Assembly (NCBI RefSeq): GCF_002387245.1
Contig: NZ_DGLD01000021.1
Span: 1 to 64,000, forward strand
Source of the DNA: Brevundimonas sp. UBA4553
GTDB taxonomy: Bacteria > Pseudomonadota > Alphaproteobacteria > Caulobacterales > Caulobacteraceae
DNA length: 64,000 nucleotides
Direction of reading: 5' to 3'
Of this stretch, positions 1 to 9,096 are shown in pieces (within the stretch, counting starts at the first letter, position 1; each line of letters starts with the position of its first letter). A program made the position numbers and the translations under genes. The notes below the pieces were generated by a model that was given only the letters and a program-made list of their open reading frames with translations, ran no database searches and was not told where the DNA came from.

Positions 1-128
1 TTGCGACGGGACAGGGGAAGCATGGGGGATGTCGAGGGTGCGGCGAGGAAATGGGAGATGGCGCGGCGCAATCCCGCTGATTTTCAGGGATTGGACGGGC
101 TGGATGTGAAGGCTGCGCCCTTTCACCG

Positions 129-216
129 CTCATCCCGGCGAAGGCCGGGACCCAGTGAGAGCTTCATGCGTGGGGCTTGCAGCCAAAGGACTGGACCCCG
201 GCGTCCGCCGGGGTGA
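129..216. repeat. Palindromic repeat doublet (REP-like), copy 1
   Basis: Two inverted halves are visible: 129-155 (CTCATCCCGGC, loop GAA, GGCCGGGACCCAG) and 191-216 (CTGGACCCCGGC ... GCCGGGGTGAG). Each half is itself a hairpin, and the second half is close to the reverse complement of the first. The same layout recurs at 22391-22514, 23838-23962 and, with a gene in the spacer, at 27036-27451. This copy is the most diverged of the four. Confidence 0.7.
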
Positions 217-237
217 GCGGGTTTTGGGGGACGCAGG

Positions 238-331
238 GGCGGATGAGGGGGCAGCCATGGCTTCAAGGCGCAGCGAGACCCCTCATCCGCCCCTGACGGG
301 CCACCTTCTCCCACAAGGGGAGAAGGGAGGT
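238..331. repeat. Second palindromic intergenic repeat
   Basis: GGCGGATGAGGGG at 238-250 is matched in inverted orientation by CCCCTCATCCGCC at 279-291. It is followed by a second short hairpin, CTTCTCCC/ GGGGAGAAG, at about 304-326. It lies just downstream of the cobS stop codon, so it may also serve as a transcription end for that minus-strand gene. This type of GC-rich dispersed intergenic repeat is common in alphaproteobacteria. Its family is different from the CATCCCGG doublets. Confidence 0.5.
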
Positions 332-332
332 T

Positions 333-1337
333 TTAGCCGATCTTCACGCGCGTGGCGGCTTCCGGCAGGTCCTCGCCGAAGGCGCGCTGGTAGAACTCGG
401 CGATGGTGGGGCGTTCCAGCTCGTCGCACTTGTTCAGGAAGGTCAGGCGGAAGCTGAGGGCCAGGTCGCCGCCGAAGATGATGGCGTTCTGGGCCCAGGT
501 GATGACCGTGCGGGGCGACATGACGGTGGAGATGTCGCCGTTCATGAAGGCGTTGCGGGTCATGTCGGCGACGCGGACCATGGCGGCGATCCGGCGCTTG
601 CCCTCGGCGTCGTGCCACTCGGGGATCTTGGCGGCGACGATCTCGGCCTCGACGTCGTGGTCGAGGTAGTTGAGCGTCGTCACGATGTTCCAGCGATCCA
701 TTTGACCCTGGTTGATCTGCTGGGTGCCGTGATAGAGGCCCGAGGTGTCGCCCAGGCCGATGGTGTTGGTGGTCGAGAACAGGCGGAACCAGCGGTTCGG
801 GCGGATGACGCGGTTCTGGTCCAGCAGGGTCAGGCGGCCCTGGGCCTCCAACACGCGCTGGATCACGAACATGACGTCGGGACGGCCCGCGTCGTATTCG
901 TCGAAGACCAGGGCGACCGGGCGTTGCAGCGACCAGGGCAGGATGCCCTCGCGGAACTCGGTGATCTGCTTGCCGTCCTTGAGGACGATGGCGTCCTTGC
1001 CGACCAGATCAATGCGGCTGATGTGGCTGTCCAGGTTCACGCGGACCAGGGGCCAGTTCAGGCGGGCGGCGACCTGTTCGATGTGGGTCGACTTGCCGGT
1101 GCCGTGGTAGCCCTGAACCATGACGCGGCGGTCGAAGGCGAAGCCGGCGCAGATGGCCAGGGTCGTCTGCGGATCGAAGCGATAGCTGTCGTCGATCTCA
1201 GGCACATGGCTGTCGCGGGTGTCGAAGGCAGGCACGACCATGTCGGAATCCACGCCGAACGCCTCCCTGACCGTCACCTTGCGGTGCGGCTCCAGCGTGA
1301 CCAGGGGATCGGGCGAGGCGTCGAGGGGAGAGGTCAT
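333..1337 (-). CDS. cobS: Cobaltochelatase subunit CobS (AAA+ ATPase)
   Basis: The 334-residue protein is the AAA+ subunit of the ATP-dependent aerobic cobaltochelatase CobNST, which inserts cobalt into hydrogenobyrinate a,c-diamide during B12 synthesis. Walker A is GYHGTGKST at residues 76-84, and Walker B is in [11 protein letters not shown]. The AAA+ core ([14 protein letters not shown]) follows, with a C-terminal lid ending in RVKIG. Length matches the family (about 330). The start is the ATG at 1337. A J-domain gene of the same strand lies upstream beyond ohr, an arrangement common in Caulobacterales. No cobT or cobN is visible in the window. CobS-like ATPases are occasionally annotated in strains lacking B12 synthesis, so pathway membership is inferred. 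Confidence 0.93.
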   Translation of the reverse strand: MTSPLDASPDPLVTLEPHRKVTVREAFGVDSDMVVPAFDTRDSHVPEIDDSYRFDPQTTLAICAGFAFDRRVMVQGYHGTGKSTHIEQVAARLNWPLVRVNLDSHISRIDLVGKDAIVLKDGKQITEFREGILPWSLQRPVALVFDEYDAGRPDVMFVIQRVLEAQGRLTLLDQNRVIRPNRWFRLFSTTNTIGLGDTSGLYHGTQQINQGQMDRWNIVTTLNYLDHDVEAEIVAAKIPEWHDAEGKRRIAAMVRVADMTRNAFMNGDISTVMSPRTVITWAQNAIIFGGDLALSFRLTFLNKCDELERPTIAEFYQRAFGEDLPEAATRVKIG

Positions 1338-1396
1338 GGCTCCCCATCTAGCCCCCTCGCGCGCGCGGTCAACACGCGCGAGGGCGGTTGTGTCGC

Positions 1397-1825
1397 TTAT
1401 TCCGCGGAAAGCGCCACGTCGACGTTGCCGCGCGTTGCGTTGGAGTAGGGGCAGACCTGATGCGCCTTGTGGATCAGGTCGTCGATCACCGCCTGATCAA
1501 GGCCATGGTCGGTGATCGTCAGCGAGACGTCGAGGTTGAAGCCCTCGCCGCGCGTGTTCTTGCCGAATCCTACGCCGGCCTTAACCTTGGTGTCGGGTCC
1601 GACCGGGGTTCCAGCCTTGCCCGAAACCAGGCGCAGGGCGCCGAGATAGCAGGCGGCGTAGCCGGTGGCGAAAAGCTGCTCGGGGTTGGTGCCGTCGCCG
1701 CCCTTGCCGCCCATTTCCGTCGGGACGGACAGGCGGACGTCGATCTTGCCGTCGTCGGTGGCGGAGCGGCCCTCGTCGCGGCCGCCTCCCGAGGCCGTGG
1801 CGTGGGCGCGGTACAAGACTTCCAT
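1397..1825 (-). CDS. ohr: Organic hydroperoxide resistance protein Ohr
   Basis: This 142-residue Ohr/OsmC-family peroxidase reduces organic hydroperoxides in the cytoplasm with lipoylated partners. Both redox cysteines are present: Cys59 in AACYLGAL and Cys125 in [11 protein letters not shown]. The conserved Arg/Glu pair of the active site is probably Arg16 and Glu49. The frame is open 45 codons further upstream, but a strong AAAGGAG ribosome site sits 7 bases before the ATG at 1825, so I place the start there. The family length of about 140 supports this. No OhrR-type regulator is adjacent. The upstream gap of about 130 bp is AT-rich for this genome and probably holds the promoter. Confidence 0.95.
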   Translation of the reverse strand: MEVLYRAHATASGGGRDEGRSATDDGKIDVRLSVPTEMGGKGGDGTNPEQLFATGYAACYLGALRLVSGKAGTPVGPDTKVKAGVGFGKNTRGEGFNLDVSLTITDHGLDQAVIDDLIHKAHQVCPYSNATRGNVDVALSAE

Positions 1826-1958
1826 GGGGCGACTCCTTTGAGGTTCGAAGACGTCGGATATGGGAGCCGGATGCTTCAGAAACAACGGTTCTGTGATTCG
1901 TGTAATCCACAAGTCCGTGTTAATAATTTGTCCATAACTTCCGTCGGGGAAGAGGGCC

Positions 1959-2222
1959 ATGCATACGAACGTGCAGTACTTCTGCTATGTCTATGACGCG
2001 TCTGAGGGAACACCTCATATGTTCGCTCTGGATGCGGACAGTTGGCCGGAAGCCATCAGCGAAACAAGACGCATGATGCTGGACGACGCCGACAGCGCCT
2101 TTGCGGAAATCTGGGACGGAGCGGGCGAAAGCATGACGCGCATCGACGGCCCGCCCAAGCCGGGCGGCCTGCTGAGAAGCCTCAGGCGTGGCCGGCCTTC
2201 TTCAAGACTTTCCAGGCCTTGA
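1959..2222 (+). CDS. Small hypothetical protein
   Basis: This 87-residue acidic protein has no recognised family. The first 65 residues (cysteine at position 9, several aromatic and acidic residues) look like a real globular protein. The last 15 residues are arginine- and serine-rich and are encoded where the gene overlaps the 3' end of the convergent J-domain gene by 41 bp. A GGAAGAGG ribosome-binding sequence precedes the ATG. It stands alone between divergent ohr and the J-domain gene. Expression is plausible but unproved. Confidence 0.5.
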   Translation: MHTNVQYFCYVYDASEGTPHMFALDADSWPEAISETRRMMLDDADSAFAEIWDGAGESMTRIDGPPKPGGLLRSLRRGRPSSRLSRP

Positions 2223-2853
2223 TGACGCTCTGAAGCTTGGCCTCTGCGCCGCGGTCGCCGCCGTTGGTGTCGGGGTGGAAGCGTTTGAGCATCTCGTGAT
2301 AGCGGGCCTTGATCGCAGCCTTGTCCGCGCCCGGCTTCAGACCCAGATCGGTCAGGGCCGCGAGTTCGATCTTGCCGATGCGGTGAGCCTCGGCGCCGAC
2401 GGGGCCGGTCTGCTCCTGGGTGCGACGACCGAACAGGCCGAAGCTGTCACGCCATGATCCCGCGCCCTGATTGTTGGCCGTGCCCATCTTGGCGGCGAAG
2501 GCGGCGGCTTCGCGGGTGTTCTTGCCGGCCTTCATCTCCCAGGTGGGACGGCCGCCGGTCATGGCCTCGTTTTCCTGGGCGGCGCGGATCTGACCCTCGC
2601 TCATGCCGGCGTAGAAGTTCCAGCCCTTGTTGTACTGACCGGCATGGGCCTGACAGAACTCGTAGAAGTCGGCGAGCTGCTCGCGCGACTTGGGCGCCTT
2701 CGCCGTCGCGGGACGGGTGCAGTCCGGCCACTCGCACGACTTCTCGCCCTTCTTCCGGTGCAGGACGTCGGCCTCGGCCTTCTCCTCATCGGGCTTGGGC
2801 GGCTTCACGCGGATGTCGGTGAAGCGAGGCTTGTATTCAAATGACGCGGACAT
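2182..2853 (-). CDS. J-domain (DnaJ-like) protein
   Basis: The 223-residue protein has a C-terminal J domain. The diagnostic HPD sits in KRFHPDTNGGD near residue 196, with flanking helices (AAIKARYHEML before, AEAKLQSVIKAWKVL after). The N-terminal 140 residues contain a short cysteine pair (SCEWPDC), a further Cys-His (FCQAH) and charged segments, but no DnaJ G/F region or standard zinc finger. It is therefore a J-only co-chaperone expected to stimulate an Hsp70. The frame opens 100 codons upstream, but that part overlaps bolA; the ATG at 2853 keeps the two genes divergent, 45 bp apart. Relatives are often found next to cobS in Caulobacterales. Confidence 0.85.
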   Translation of the reverse strand: MSASFEYKPRFTDIRVKPPKPDEEKAEADVLHRKKGEKSCEWPDCTRPATAKAPKSREQLADFYEFCQAHAGQYNKGWNFYAGMSEGQIRAAQENEAMTGGRPTWEMKAGKNTREAAAFAAKMGTANNQGAGSWRDSFGLFGRRTQEQTGPVGAEAHRIGKIELAALTDLGLKPGADKAAIKARYHEMLKRFHPDTNGGDRGAEAKLQSVIKAWKVLKKAGHA

Positions 2854-2898
2854 CGCCCCGAGTGTAAGCTTGATTTGGACAGCTTCAAGGAACGACCG

Positions 2899-3201
2899 AT
2901 GCCAGACGGCCCCATTGCCGCACTTATCCGCGAAAAACTGACGGCGGCCTTCAAGCCCGAGCGGATCGAGCTGGAGGACGACAGCTGGAAGCACGCGGGG
3001 CACCACCACGAGGGCGGCATGGATGCGAAGGACGGCGGCGAAAGCCATTTCCAGCTGACCATCGTGGCCGACGCCTTCGAGGGGCAGAGCCGGGTTGCGC
3101 GACAGCGGGCGATCAATGCGGTGCTGCGCGAGGAACTGGCTGGTCCGGTGCACGCCCTGGCCGTACGCGCCCTGACCAGCGGCGAAGCGAACCGCGGCTG
3201 A
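2899..3201 (+). CDS. BolA family protein
   Basis: This 100-residue BolA-like protein probably works with a monothiol glutaredoxin in iron-sulfur or iron-status sensing in the cytoplasm. Family features are an N-terminal helix (IAALIREKLTAAF), the I.L.DDSWKHAGH strand with histidines, ESHFQLTIVADAFEG, and a C-terminal helix followed by HALAVRALT. I prefer the ATG at 2899, with AAGGA 7 bases upstream, over an in-frame ATG at 2875. The gene is divergent from the J-domain gene. No glutaredoxin gene is in the window. Confidence 0.92.
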   Translation: MPDGPIAALIREKLTAAFKPERIELEDDSWKHAGHHHEGGMDAKDGGESHFQLTIVADAFEGQSRVARQRAINAVLREELAGPVHALAVRALTSGEANRG

Positions 3202-3300
3202 GTTACGGTTACGCTACGTAAACCAACGTATTCACTTCGTCTTAGAACCTTCAACCTAGCGTCCGCTCCCAGACTTATTTGCAAGGGCGGGGGCGTGCGA

Positions 3301-5106
3301 ATGGTGGGTGACGGGATCAAGGGCTTAGACGGCCAGGCGCCGGGCGAGGCCGCGCAGGCGCTGACCGCGATCCTGCAGACTCATTACCTGCGCTATCTGA
3401 TCATCGTCAGCTGGGCCATCGGCGTGGTCGTGACCGTGGGTTTGGTCCCGGGGCTGACGTGGTTTGTCGCGACCCTGGCCGCCGGCGCCCTGCGCGGCGA
3501 GGTTGAAAAGCGTGTCAGCCAGCGCGCCGGCGGGGGCTGGGGCATGGTCTTTCCCGCCGTGGCCACCGTCACCACGGCGGTCTGGGCGGTCGCGCCGCTT
3601 ATGGCCTGGTTCTCGCCTTCGGCATTTGGTCATGAGCTGGCCATAGCCCTGCTGGTGTCGGGCTATGTGCTGGTCTTCGCCCAACTGCGCAGCTCGCCGC
3701 GTCAGGCCATCATGATTTCGTCGCCGTACGGCCTCGCCGCGGCGATCATCGCCATCAGCCTGGCGGGCGGCCCCCTGTTCTGGCCGTTTGTCGCTCTGGT
3801 GCCGTTCACCGCAGCCAGCCTGTTTGTCCTGGTCACCATGACCATGCTGCGCGAGGAGCGCATCCGGGTGTTTCAGGAGCACCAGGCGCACCTGATCGAG
3901 GAACTGGAAGCCGCGCGCGACAAGGCGGATGCCGCCAACGAGGCCAAGTCCAGCTTCCTGGGGGTGATCTCGCACGAACTGCGAACGCCGATGAACGGCG
4001 TTCTGGGGGCGGCCCAACTGCTGAGCGCGACCCGGCTGGAAGGCACGCAGCGCGAGTATCTGTCGATCATCCGCAATTCAGGCGACAACCTGCTGAGCCT
4101 GCTGAACGACATCCTGGACATGACCAAGATCGAGGCCGGCAAGATGAGCTTCGACGTGGTGGATATTCACGTCGATGACCTGCATCGTCGCATCACCGGC
4201 CCGTTCGAGGCCCAGGCCGAGGCCAAGGGGCTGACGCTGGTCTCGACCTTCGAGGGCGAGATGCCGGCCGTGGTGCGGGGCGATCCGCTGCGTGTGTGCC
4301 AGGTGGTGCAGAACCTGCTTTCGAATGCGGTCAAGTTCACGGACAAGGGCGAAATTCGCTACAAGGTTCGCGGCCGCCGGATCTCGGATCGTCGGGTCGG
4401 ATTCGAGTTCTCGGTCACAGACAGCGGCTCGGGCATTTCACGCGAGGATCTGGAGCGTCTGTTCCAGCCCTTCACCCAGGTCGACAACTCCTCGACGCGC
4501 AAGTTCGGCGGAACGGGGCTGGGCCTGACCATTGCGCGGCGCATGGCCCATATCATGGGCGGCGACATCACGGTGACCTCAAGCCTCGGCGAAGGCTCGA
4601 CCTTCACCCTGTCGATCGAGGGCGAGGTGGTGGAATGGAACCACGCCGAGGCCGCCACGGAAATCGACGCCGACGTCGAGGGCGGCGATCATCTGGACGT
4701 GCTCGTGGTCGAGGATCACCCGGTCAACCGCATGATCCTGGAAGCGTGGATGGGCTCCGCCGGGCACCGGACCAGCACGGCCGAGAATGGCCAGCTGGCG
4801 GTCGATCTGGCGAAGAACCAGAGGTTCGACCTGATCATCATGGACGTGAACATGCCCGTCATGGACGGGCTGACGGCCACGCGGATGATCCGCGAGGGCG
4901 CGGGCGTCAATGTCGATACGCCCATCGTCGTCCTGTCGGCGTCGGCGCGGAGCGAGGATCACGAGGCCGGGCTGACGGCCGGCGCTGACGCCTATTTGAA
5001 CAAGCCGATCGATTTCCGCAGCCTGGCCGGGTTGATGGCCCAGGTGCCGGGCGGGCGTATCGCCCTGCATCAGGCCACGACGGTGGAGGCGGCGCAGGCC
5101 GCCTGA
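3301..5106 (+). CDS. Hybrid sensor histidine kinase / response regulator
   Basis: This is a membrane hybrid kinase of about 601 residues. The N-terminus has several hydrophobic segments (roughly residues 30-165) and then a coiled coil. The HisKA box is SHELRTPMNG with phospho-acceptor His225. The HATPase domain has NLLSNAVKF, DSGSGI and GGTGLGLTI. The C-terminal receiver domain has VEDHPVNR, phospho-acceptor Asp515 in IIMDVNMPVMDG, and Lys in LNKPID. There is no obvious periplasmic or PAS sensor domain, so the membrane part itself may sense. A GTG at 3295 is possible, but the GGGCGGGGG purine block is better spaced for the ATG at 3301. The output partner is not encoded nearby. Confidence 0.93.
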   Translation: MVGDGIKGLDGQAPGEAAQALTAILQTHYLRYLIIVSWAIGVVVTVGLVPGLTWFVATLAAGALRGEVEKRVSQRAGGGWGMVFPAVATVTTAVWAVAPLMAWFSPSAFGHELAIALLVSGYVLVFAQLRSSPRQAIMISSPYGLAAAIIAISLAGGPLFWPFVALVPFTAASLFVLVTMTMLREERIRVFQEHQAHLIEELEAARDKADAANEAKSSFLGVISHELRTPMNGVLGAAQLLSATRLEGTQREYLSIIRNSGDNLLSLLNDILDMTKIEAGKMSFDVVDIHVDDLHRRITGPFEAQAEAKGLTLVSTFEGEMPAVVRGDPLRVCQVVQNLLSNAVKFTDKGEIRYKVRGRRISDRRVGFEFSVTDSGSGISREDLERLFQPFTQVDNSSTRKFGGTGLGLTIARRMAHIMGGDITVTSSLGEGSTFTLSIEGEVVEWNHAEAATEIDADVEGGDHLDVLVVEDHPVNRMILEAWMGSAGHRTSTAENGQLAVDLAKNQRFDLIIMDVNMPVMDGLTATRMIREGAGVNVDTPIVVLSASARSEDHEAGLTAGADAYLNKPIDFRSLAGLMAQVPGGRIALHQATTVEAAQAA

Positions 5107-5216
5107 TCGCCTGGGGCGTCGAAAGCGCCTGAATCTGTCGCGTCAGGACGCCGGCCGTCGAAGAAACCCTGACCGCCGGGCTTCCATTCGCGGGGGCAGA
5201 CGCTAGACCCAAGGTC

Positions 5217-6140
5217 ATGTCTTTCCTGCCCGAAACCCTGACGCAGACGGTCGCCGCCGGTGAAAAGCGGCTGACGGTCGATGCCGCCATTCTCGCCAAG
5301 CTGGCCGACATGGCCGGCGATCTGGCGATCAATCTGACGATCGCGACGCTGATCTTCGTCGTCACCCTGTTCGTCGCCCGCTGGGCCTCGGGGGTGACGC
5401 GGCGGGTGCTGGGGCGGCTGAGGGCCTTCCGCCATGACCAGACGGTGCTCAGCTTCGCCGCCCAGGTCGTTCGCGTGGTCGTCATCATCATCGGCCTGAT
5501 CGCCGTGTTGCAACGGCTGGGCGTGCAGACGACCTCGATCATCGCGGTGCTGGGCGCGGCTTCTCTGGCGGTCGGTCTGGCTCTGCAAGGGACGCTGTCG
5601 AACGTCGCGGCGGGCGTCATGCTGCTGATGCTGCGGCCCTATCGCGTGGGCGAGGTGATCGACGTGGGCGGTGCTTCGGGCACGGTGCAGAAGCTGGACC
5701 TGTTCACGACCCAGCTGTCGAACGCCAACAACCACAAGATCGTCATTCCCAACTCCAAGGTCCTGAGCGACGTCATCATCAACCTGACCGGGCAACGGAC
5801 CCGCCGGATCGAGATCAAGTTCACGGTCGGCTACGGCGAAAATCTGAAGGACGCTTGCGATCTTCTGGCGGGCGTCGCCGTCGCCCACGCCAAGGTGTTG
5901 AAGGATCCCGCGCCGTGGACCGGCGTGACGGGACTTCTGGACAGTTCGGTGCAGATCACGCTGCACGCCTGGGTCAAGGTCGATGACTGGTGGCAGTCGC
6001 AGGCCGACCTGATGCAGGGCGGCAAGGAAGCGCTGGACGCCGCCGGAATCGAGATACCTTTCCCGCATCAGGTCGAGGTCCCGGCCAAGGACGCCAAATT
6101 CGCCCGCGTCGTCATGGCGCCGGCACAACAGGAAGAGTGA
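5217..6140 (+). CDS. Small-conductance mechanosensitive channel (MscS family)
   Basis: The 307-residue inner-membrane channel opens under membrane tension to release osmolytes. Three hydrophobic segments lie in the first 130 residues. The pore-lining helix is glycine/alanine-rich (VLGAASLAVGLALQGTLSN), followed by the conserved beta-domain motif RPYRVGEVIDVGG and IPNSKV. The C-terminal alpha/beta domain ends in a short acidic tail. Length is typical of E. coli MscS. The next gene begins 3 bp after the stop codon, suggesting co-transcription with the threonine aldolase. Confidence 0.93.
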   Translation: MSFLPETLTQTVAAGEKRLTVDAAILAKLADMAGDLAINLTIATLIFVVTLFVARWASGVTRRVLGRLRAFRHDQTVLSFAAQVVRVVVIIIGLIAVLQRLGVQTTSIIAVLGAASLAVGLALQGTLSNVAAGVMLLMLRPYRVGEVIDVGGASGTVQKLDLFTTQLSNANNHKIVIPNSKVLSDVIINLTGQRTRRIEIKFTVGYGENLKDACDLLAGVAVAHAKVLKDPAPWTGVTGLLDSSVQITLHAWVKVDDWWQSQADLMQGGKEALDAAGIEIPFPHQVEVPAKDAKFARVVMAPAQQEE

Positions 6141-6143
6141 CGC

Positions 6144-7160
6144 GTGCGCTACGACTTCGGATCGGACAACACCGCCGGCATGGCGCCGGACGCCCTGAAC
6201 GCCCTGGTCGCGGCCAATGGCGGGTTTGCCCGAGCCTATGGCGCTGACGAGACCACGGCGAGGGCTGCGGATATGATCCGTCAGCGCCTGGATGCGGACG
6301 CCGAGGTGCGTTTCGTATTCAGTGGCACGGCGGCGAACGCCATCGCCGTGTCCATGCTGGCCCAGCCGTATGAGGCGGTGCTGACGCACCATGCGGCCCA
6401 CATCTGCACCGACGAGACCGGCGCGCCGGGCTTTTTCGGGCAGGGCGTCGGCCTGATCGGTCTGCCGGGCTATTCGGGCAAGATCGACACCCTGGCCCTG
6501 CACGCGGCACTGGATGAGCCGGTTGTCGGTCATCGTCAGCCGCCGGCCGCCCTGAGCGTGACGCAGGCGACGGAATATGGCGCCGTCTATTCGGAAGAAG
6601 AACTGCGTCACCTGATCGAACCCGCGAAACGCGCGGGTCTGGGCGTCCATATGGACGGAGCGCGACTGGCCAACGCCGCCGCAGCGGGATTTGACCTGAA
6701 GGACATACCGCGTCTGGGCGTTGACGTGCTGGTGTTCGGCGGAGCCAAGGCGGGCGCCAACTGCGCAGAAGCCCTGGTCATATTCGACAAGAGCCTGACG
6801 CGGCGCATCGACAATCGGTTGAAGCAGGCCGGGCAGACGGCGTCCAAGACACGCTTTCTGGCGGCGCCCATTCTGGGGCTGCTCGAATCCGGCGCCTGGG
6901 AGACGGGAGCGGCCCACGCCAATCTGATGGCCCAGCGTCTGGCCGACGGGATCGAGGAGGGATCGCCCTTCGTGCTGGCGCATCCGGTCGAGTCCAATGC
7001 GGTTTTCGTGCGGATGCCGGCTGAAGCCCATCAGCGCCTGAACGCCATGGGGTGGGCCTGCTACCAGTTCGACGACGGCTCTGTGCGCTTCGTCTGCTCG
7101 TGGGCGACGACCGAGGGCGCGGTGGACGAACTTCTGGAAGCGATTGCGAGCCTGAACTGA
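6144..7160 (+). CDS. ltaE: Low-specificity L-threonine aldolase
   Basis: The 338-residue PLP enzyme of the beta-eliminating lyase family cleaves threonine or allo-threonine to glycine and acetaldehyde. The PLP lysine is Lys202 in FGGAKAG, and the upstream HMDGARLANAAA segment gives the conserved Asp and Arg. The start is GTG at 6144, right behind mscS. Compared with many family members the lysine motif reads GGAK rather than GGTK, a mild change. Substrate preference cannot be told from sequence. Confidence 0.9.
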   Translation: MRYDFGSDNTAGMAPDALNALVAANGGFARAYGADETTARAADMIRQRLDADAEVRFVFSGTAANAIAVSMLAQPYEAVLTHHAAHICTDETGAPGFFGQGVGLIGLPGYSGKIDTLALHAALDEPVVGHRQPPAALSVTQATEYGAVYSEEELRHLIEPAKRAGLGVHMDGARLANAAAAGFDLKDIPRLGVDVLVFGGAKAGANCAEALVIFDKSLTRRIDNRLKQAGQTASKTRFLAAPILGLLESGAWETGAAHANLMAQRLADGIEEGSPFVLAHPVESNAVFVRMPAEAHQRLNAMGWACYQFDDGSVRFVCSWATTEGAVDELLEAIASLN

Positions 7161-7203
7161 GTGCCGGTTTCGCTCCGGCGCGGCGCCGCCCATATGCTGG
7201 AGC

Positions 7204-9096
7204 ATGACGATGCGCGGTGAACGATCGGGCCGGCGGGGCGACTCCACGGTCAAGGCCATGGCGGCGGGGCAGGAGCCTGCGAAGCAGGAGGCGCCGCCGA
7301 CCTGGCAGGCGCTGGGCGATCTGTTGCGCGTGGTCGGCCGCTCGGGCGCGCCGCAACTGCCCTGGCGGGTCGCCGGGGCCATCGGCCTGACGCTGACGGG
7401 CAAGGGGCTGGGCGTGGCGGCCCCGCTGATTCTGGGCGCGGCGGTCAACCACCTGGCGGCCGGGCAGGGCGCAGCGGCGGCCGTGGGCTGGGGCTTCGCC
7501 GCCTTCGCCGTGGGCTGGGCCCTGGTGCGTTTCCTCTCGGCGGCGACGCCGCAGCTGTCGGATGTGGTGTTCGCGCCGGTGCGGGCCGCGGCGCAGCGCA
7601 GGACGGCGGCCGAGACGTTTGCGCACGCCCTGAGCCTGTCGCTGGACTTCCACCAGACCAAGCGCTCCGGCGCCCTGTCGCGGACCATGGATCGGGGCTC
7701 GCGGGCCGTCGACTTCCTGTTGCGCATTCTGGTGTTCAACCTCGGCCCGACCGTGGTCGAGCTGGTGCTGGCGGCGGCGGTGCTGAGCGGCAAGTACGAC
7801 TGGCGTTTCGGCGCGGTGGCGATCGGCGTGGTGGCCGTCTATGCGGTGGCGACCTTCGCCATGGCCAACTGGCGGCTGGAGCACCGGCGCGCCATGAACG
7901 CCGCCGACAGCGAGGCGGCGGGCCTGTCGGTCGACGCCCTGCTGAACTACGAGACGGTCAAGTCATTCGGGGCCGAGGGCCGTGCGGCCGAGGCCTATGA
8001 CCGTTCGCTGTCGACCTATGTGGATGCGGCGCTGAAGGCCAACACTTCGCTGGCGACGTTGAACCTGATCCAGGGTCTGATCATGAACATCGGCCTGGGG
8101 ATCATGGCCGTCATGGCCGGGTTCGAGGCGGCGGCGGGAAGGATGGGGCCAGGCGACGTCACGGCGGCGGTGCTGATCATGATTTCGCTGTATGCGCCGC
8201 TGAACATTCTGGGCTTCGCCTATCGTGAAATCCGTCAGTCCTTCATAGACATGGAAGAGATGCTGAAGGTGACGCGCCAGGCGCCGCAGGTCGCCGACGC
8301 ACCTGACGCCACGGACCTGGCGCGGCCCGTCGGCGGTTGCGGGGCCGAGATCGTGTTTGATCGGGTCGGCTTCCGTCATGACGCCCGGGCGGCGGGTCTG
8401 GACGACGTCAGCTTCGTCACTCCGGCGGGGACGACCACGGCTCTGGTCGGGCCGTCGGGGGCGGGCAAGTCCACCATCGTCAAGCTGGCCCTGCGTCTGC
8501 TCGATCCGCAGGAAGGGCGTGTGCTGATCGACGGCCGGGATGCGCGATCGGTGACGCAGGCCTCGCTGCGGGCCGCAGTGGCTCTGGTGCCGCAGGACGT
8601 GGCCCTGTTCAACGACAGCATCCGCGCCAACATCGCCTTTGCCCGACCCGACGCCGATGATGCGGCCATCTGGGCTGCGGCCGAGGCGGCGGAACTGGCC
8701 GACTTCATCCGCAACCTGCCCGAGGGCATGGAGACGCGGGTCGGCGAGCGGGGCTTGAAGCTGTCAGGCGGTGAGCGTCAGCGGGTGGGCATCGCCCGCG
8801 CGCTGCTGGCCGACCCCTGCGTCCTGATCCTGGACGAGGCGACCAGCGCCCTGGACAGCCGCACCGAAGCGGCGATCCAGAAGACGCTGCGGAAGGCGAG
8901 GGCGGGGCGCACGACCTTGGTGGTGGCGCACCGTCTCTCAACGGTGGCCGACGCCGAGCAGATTCTGGTGCTGAAGGCTGGGCGGATCGTCGAGCGCGGG
9001 GCGCATCATGAGCTGGTGGCGCGTCAGGGCGGCGAATACGCCAGCCTGTGGCGCAAGCAGACGCGGGGCGCGAAGAGCCTGGCTCAGTCCGACTGA
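7204..9096 (+). CDS. ABC exporter, permease-ATPase fusion (Atm1/HMT1 type)
   Basis: The 630-residue half-transporter has about six transmembrane helices in residues 60-340 followed by a nucleotide-binding domain. Walker A is GPSGAGKST with Lys422, the Q-loop is VPQDVALFND, the signature is LSGGERQRVGIARALL, Walker B is CVLILDEATSALD, and the H-loop is VVAHRLST. The pattern of the membrane domain (KRSGALSRTMDRG, NYETVKSFGAE, LNILGFAYREIRQ) is that of the Atm1/HMT1 group, which exports glutathione-linked sulfur or metal species and acts as a homodimer in the inner membrane. The 3' end overlaps the convergent gene at 9084 by 13 bp. Confidence 0.9.
   Translation: MTMRGERSGRRGDSTVKAMAAGQEPAKQEAPPTWQALGDLLRVVGRSGAPQLPWRVAGAIGLTLTGKGLGVAAPLILGAAVNHLAAGQGAAAAVGWGFAAFAVGWALVRFLSAATPQLSDVVFAPVRAAAQRRTAAETFAHALSLSLDFHQTKRSGALSRTMDRGSRAVDFLLRILVFNLGPTVVELVLAAAVLSGKYDWRFGAVAIGVVAVYAVATFAMANWRLEHRRAMNAADSEAAGLSVDALLNYETVKSFGAEGRAAEAYDRSLSTYVDAALKANTSLATLNLIQGLIMNIGLGIMAVMAGFEAAAGRMGPGDVTAAVLIMISLYAPLNILGFAYREIRQSFIDMEEMLKVTRQAPQVADAPDATDLARPVGGCGAEIVFDRVGFRHDARAAGLDDVSFVTPAGTTTALVGPSGAGKSTIVKLALRLLDPQEGRVLIDGRDARSVTQASLRAAVALVPQDVALFNDSIRANIAFARPDADDAAIWAAAEAAELADFIRNLPEGMETRVGERGLKLSGGERQRVGIARALLADPCVLILDEATSALDSRTEAAIQKTLRKARAGRTTLVVAHRLSTVADAEQILVLKAGRIVERGAHHELVARQGGEYASLWRKQTRGAKSLAQSD

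Larger units (their letters stand above)
1..332. other. Left-edge intergenic region with repeats, no supported gene
   Basis: The first 120 bases have open frames on both strands, but none gives a recognisable protein. The rest consists of two palindromic repeat elements, listed separately. A 71-residue plus-strand frame runs from the window edge into the repeat, and its tail is simply translated repeat. Related genomes usually have cobT downstream of cobS, but I cannot read a CobT start here. Confidence 0.5.

Noticed and set aside
1..216. 71-residue frame at the left edge
   Set aside because: Its second half is translated repeat, and the first half matches nothing I know. It could be the end of a gene outside the window but cannot be supported.
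1830..1950. OhrR-type operator upstream of ohr
   Set aside because: The only inverted match found (ACAA ... TTGT) has 4-base arms and a long spacer, too weak to report as a site.
5070..7793. 907-residue minus-strand frame
   Set aside because: Antisense to the mscS, threonine aldolase and ABC exporter genes; Arg/His-rich and without domain motifs. A high-GC shadow.
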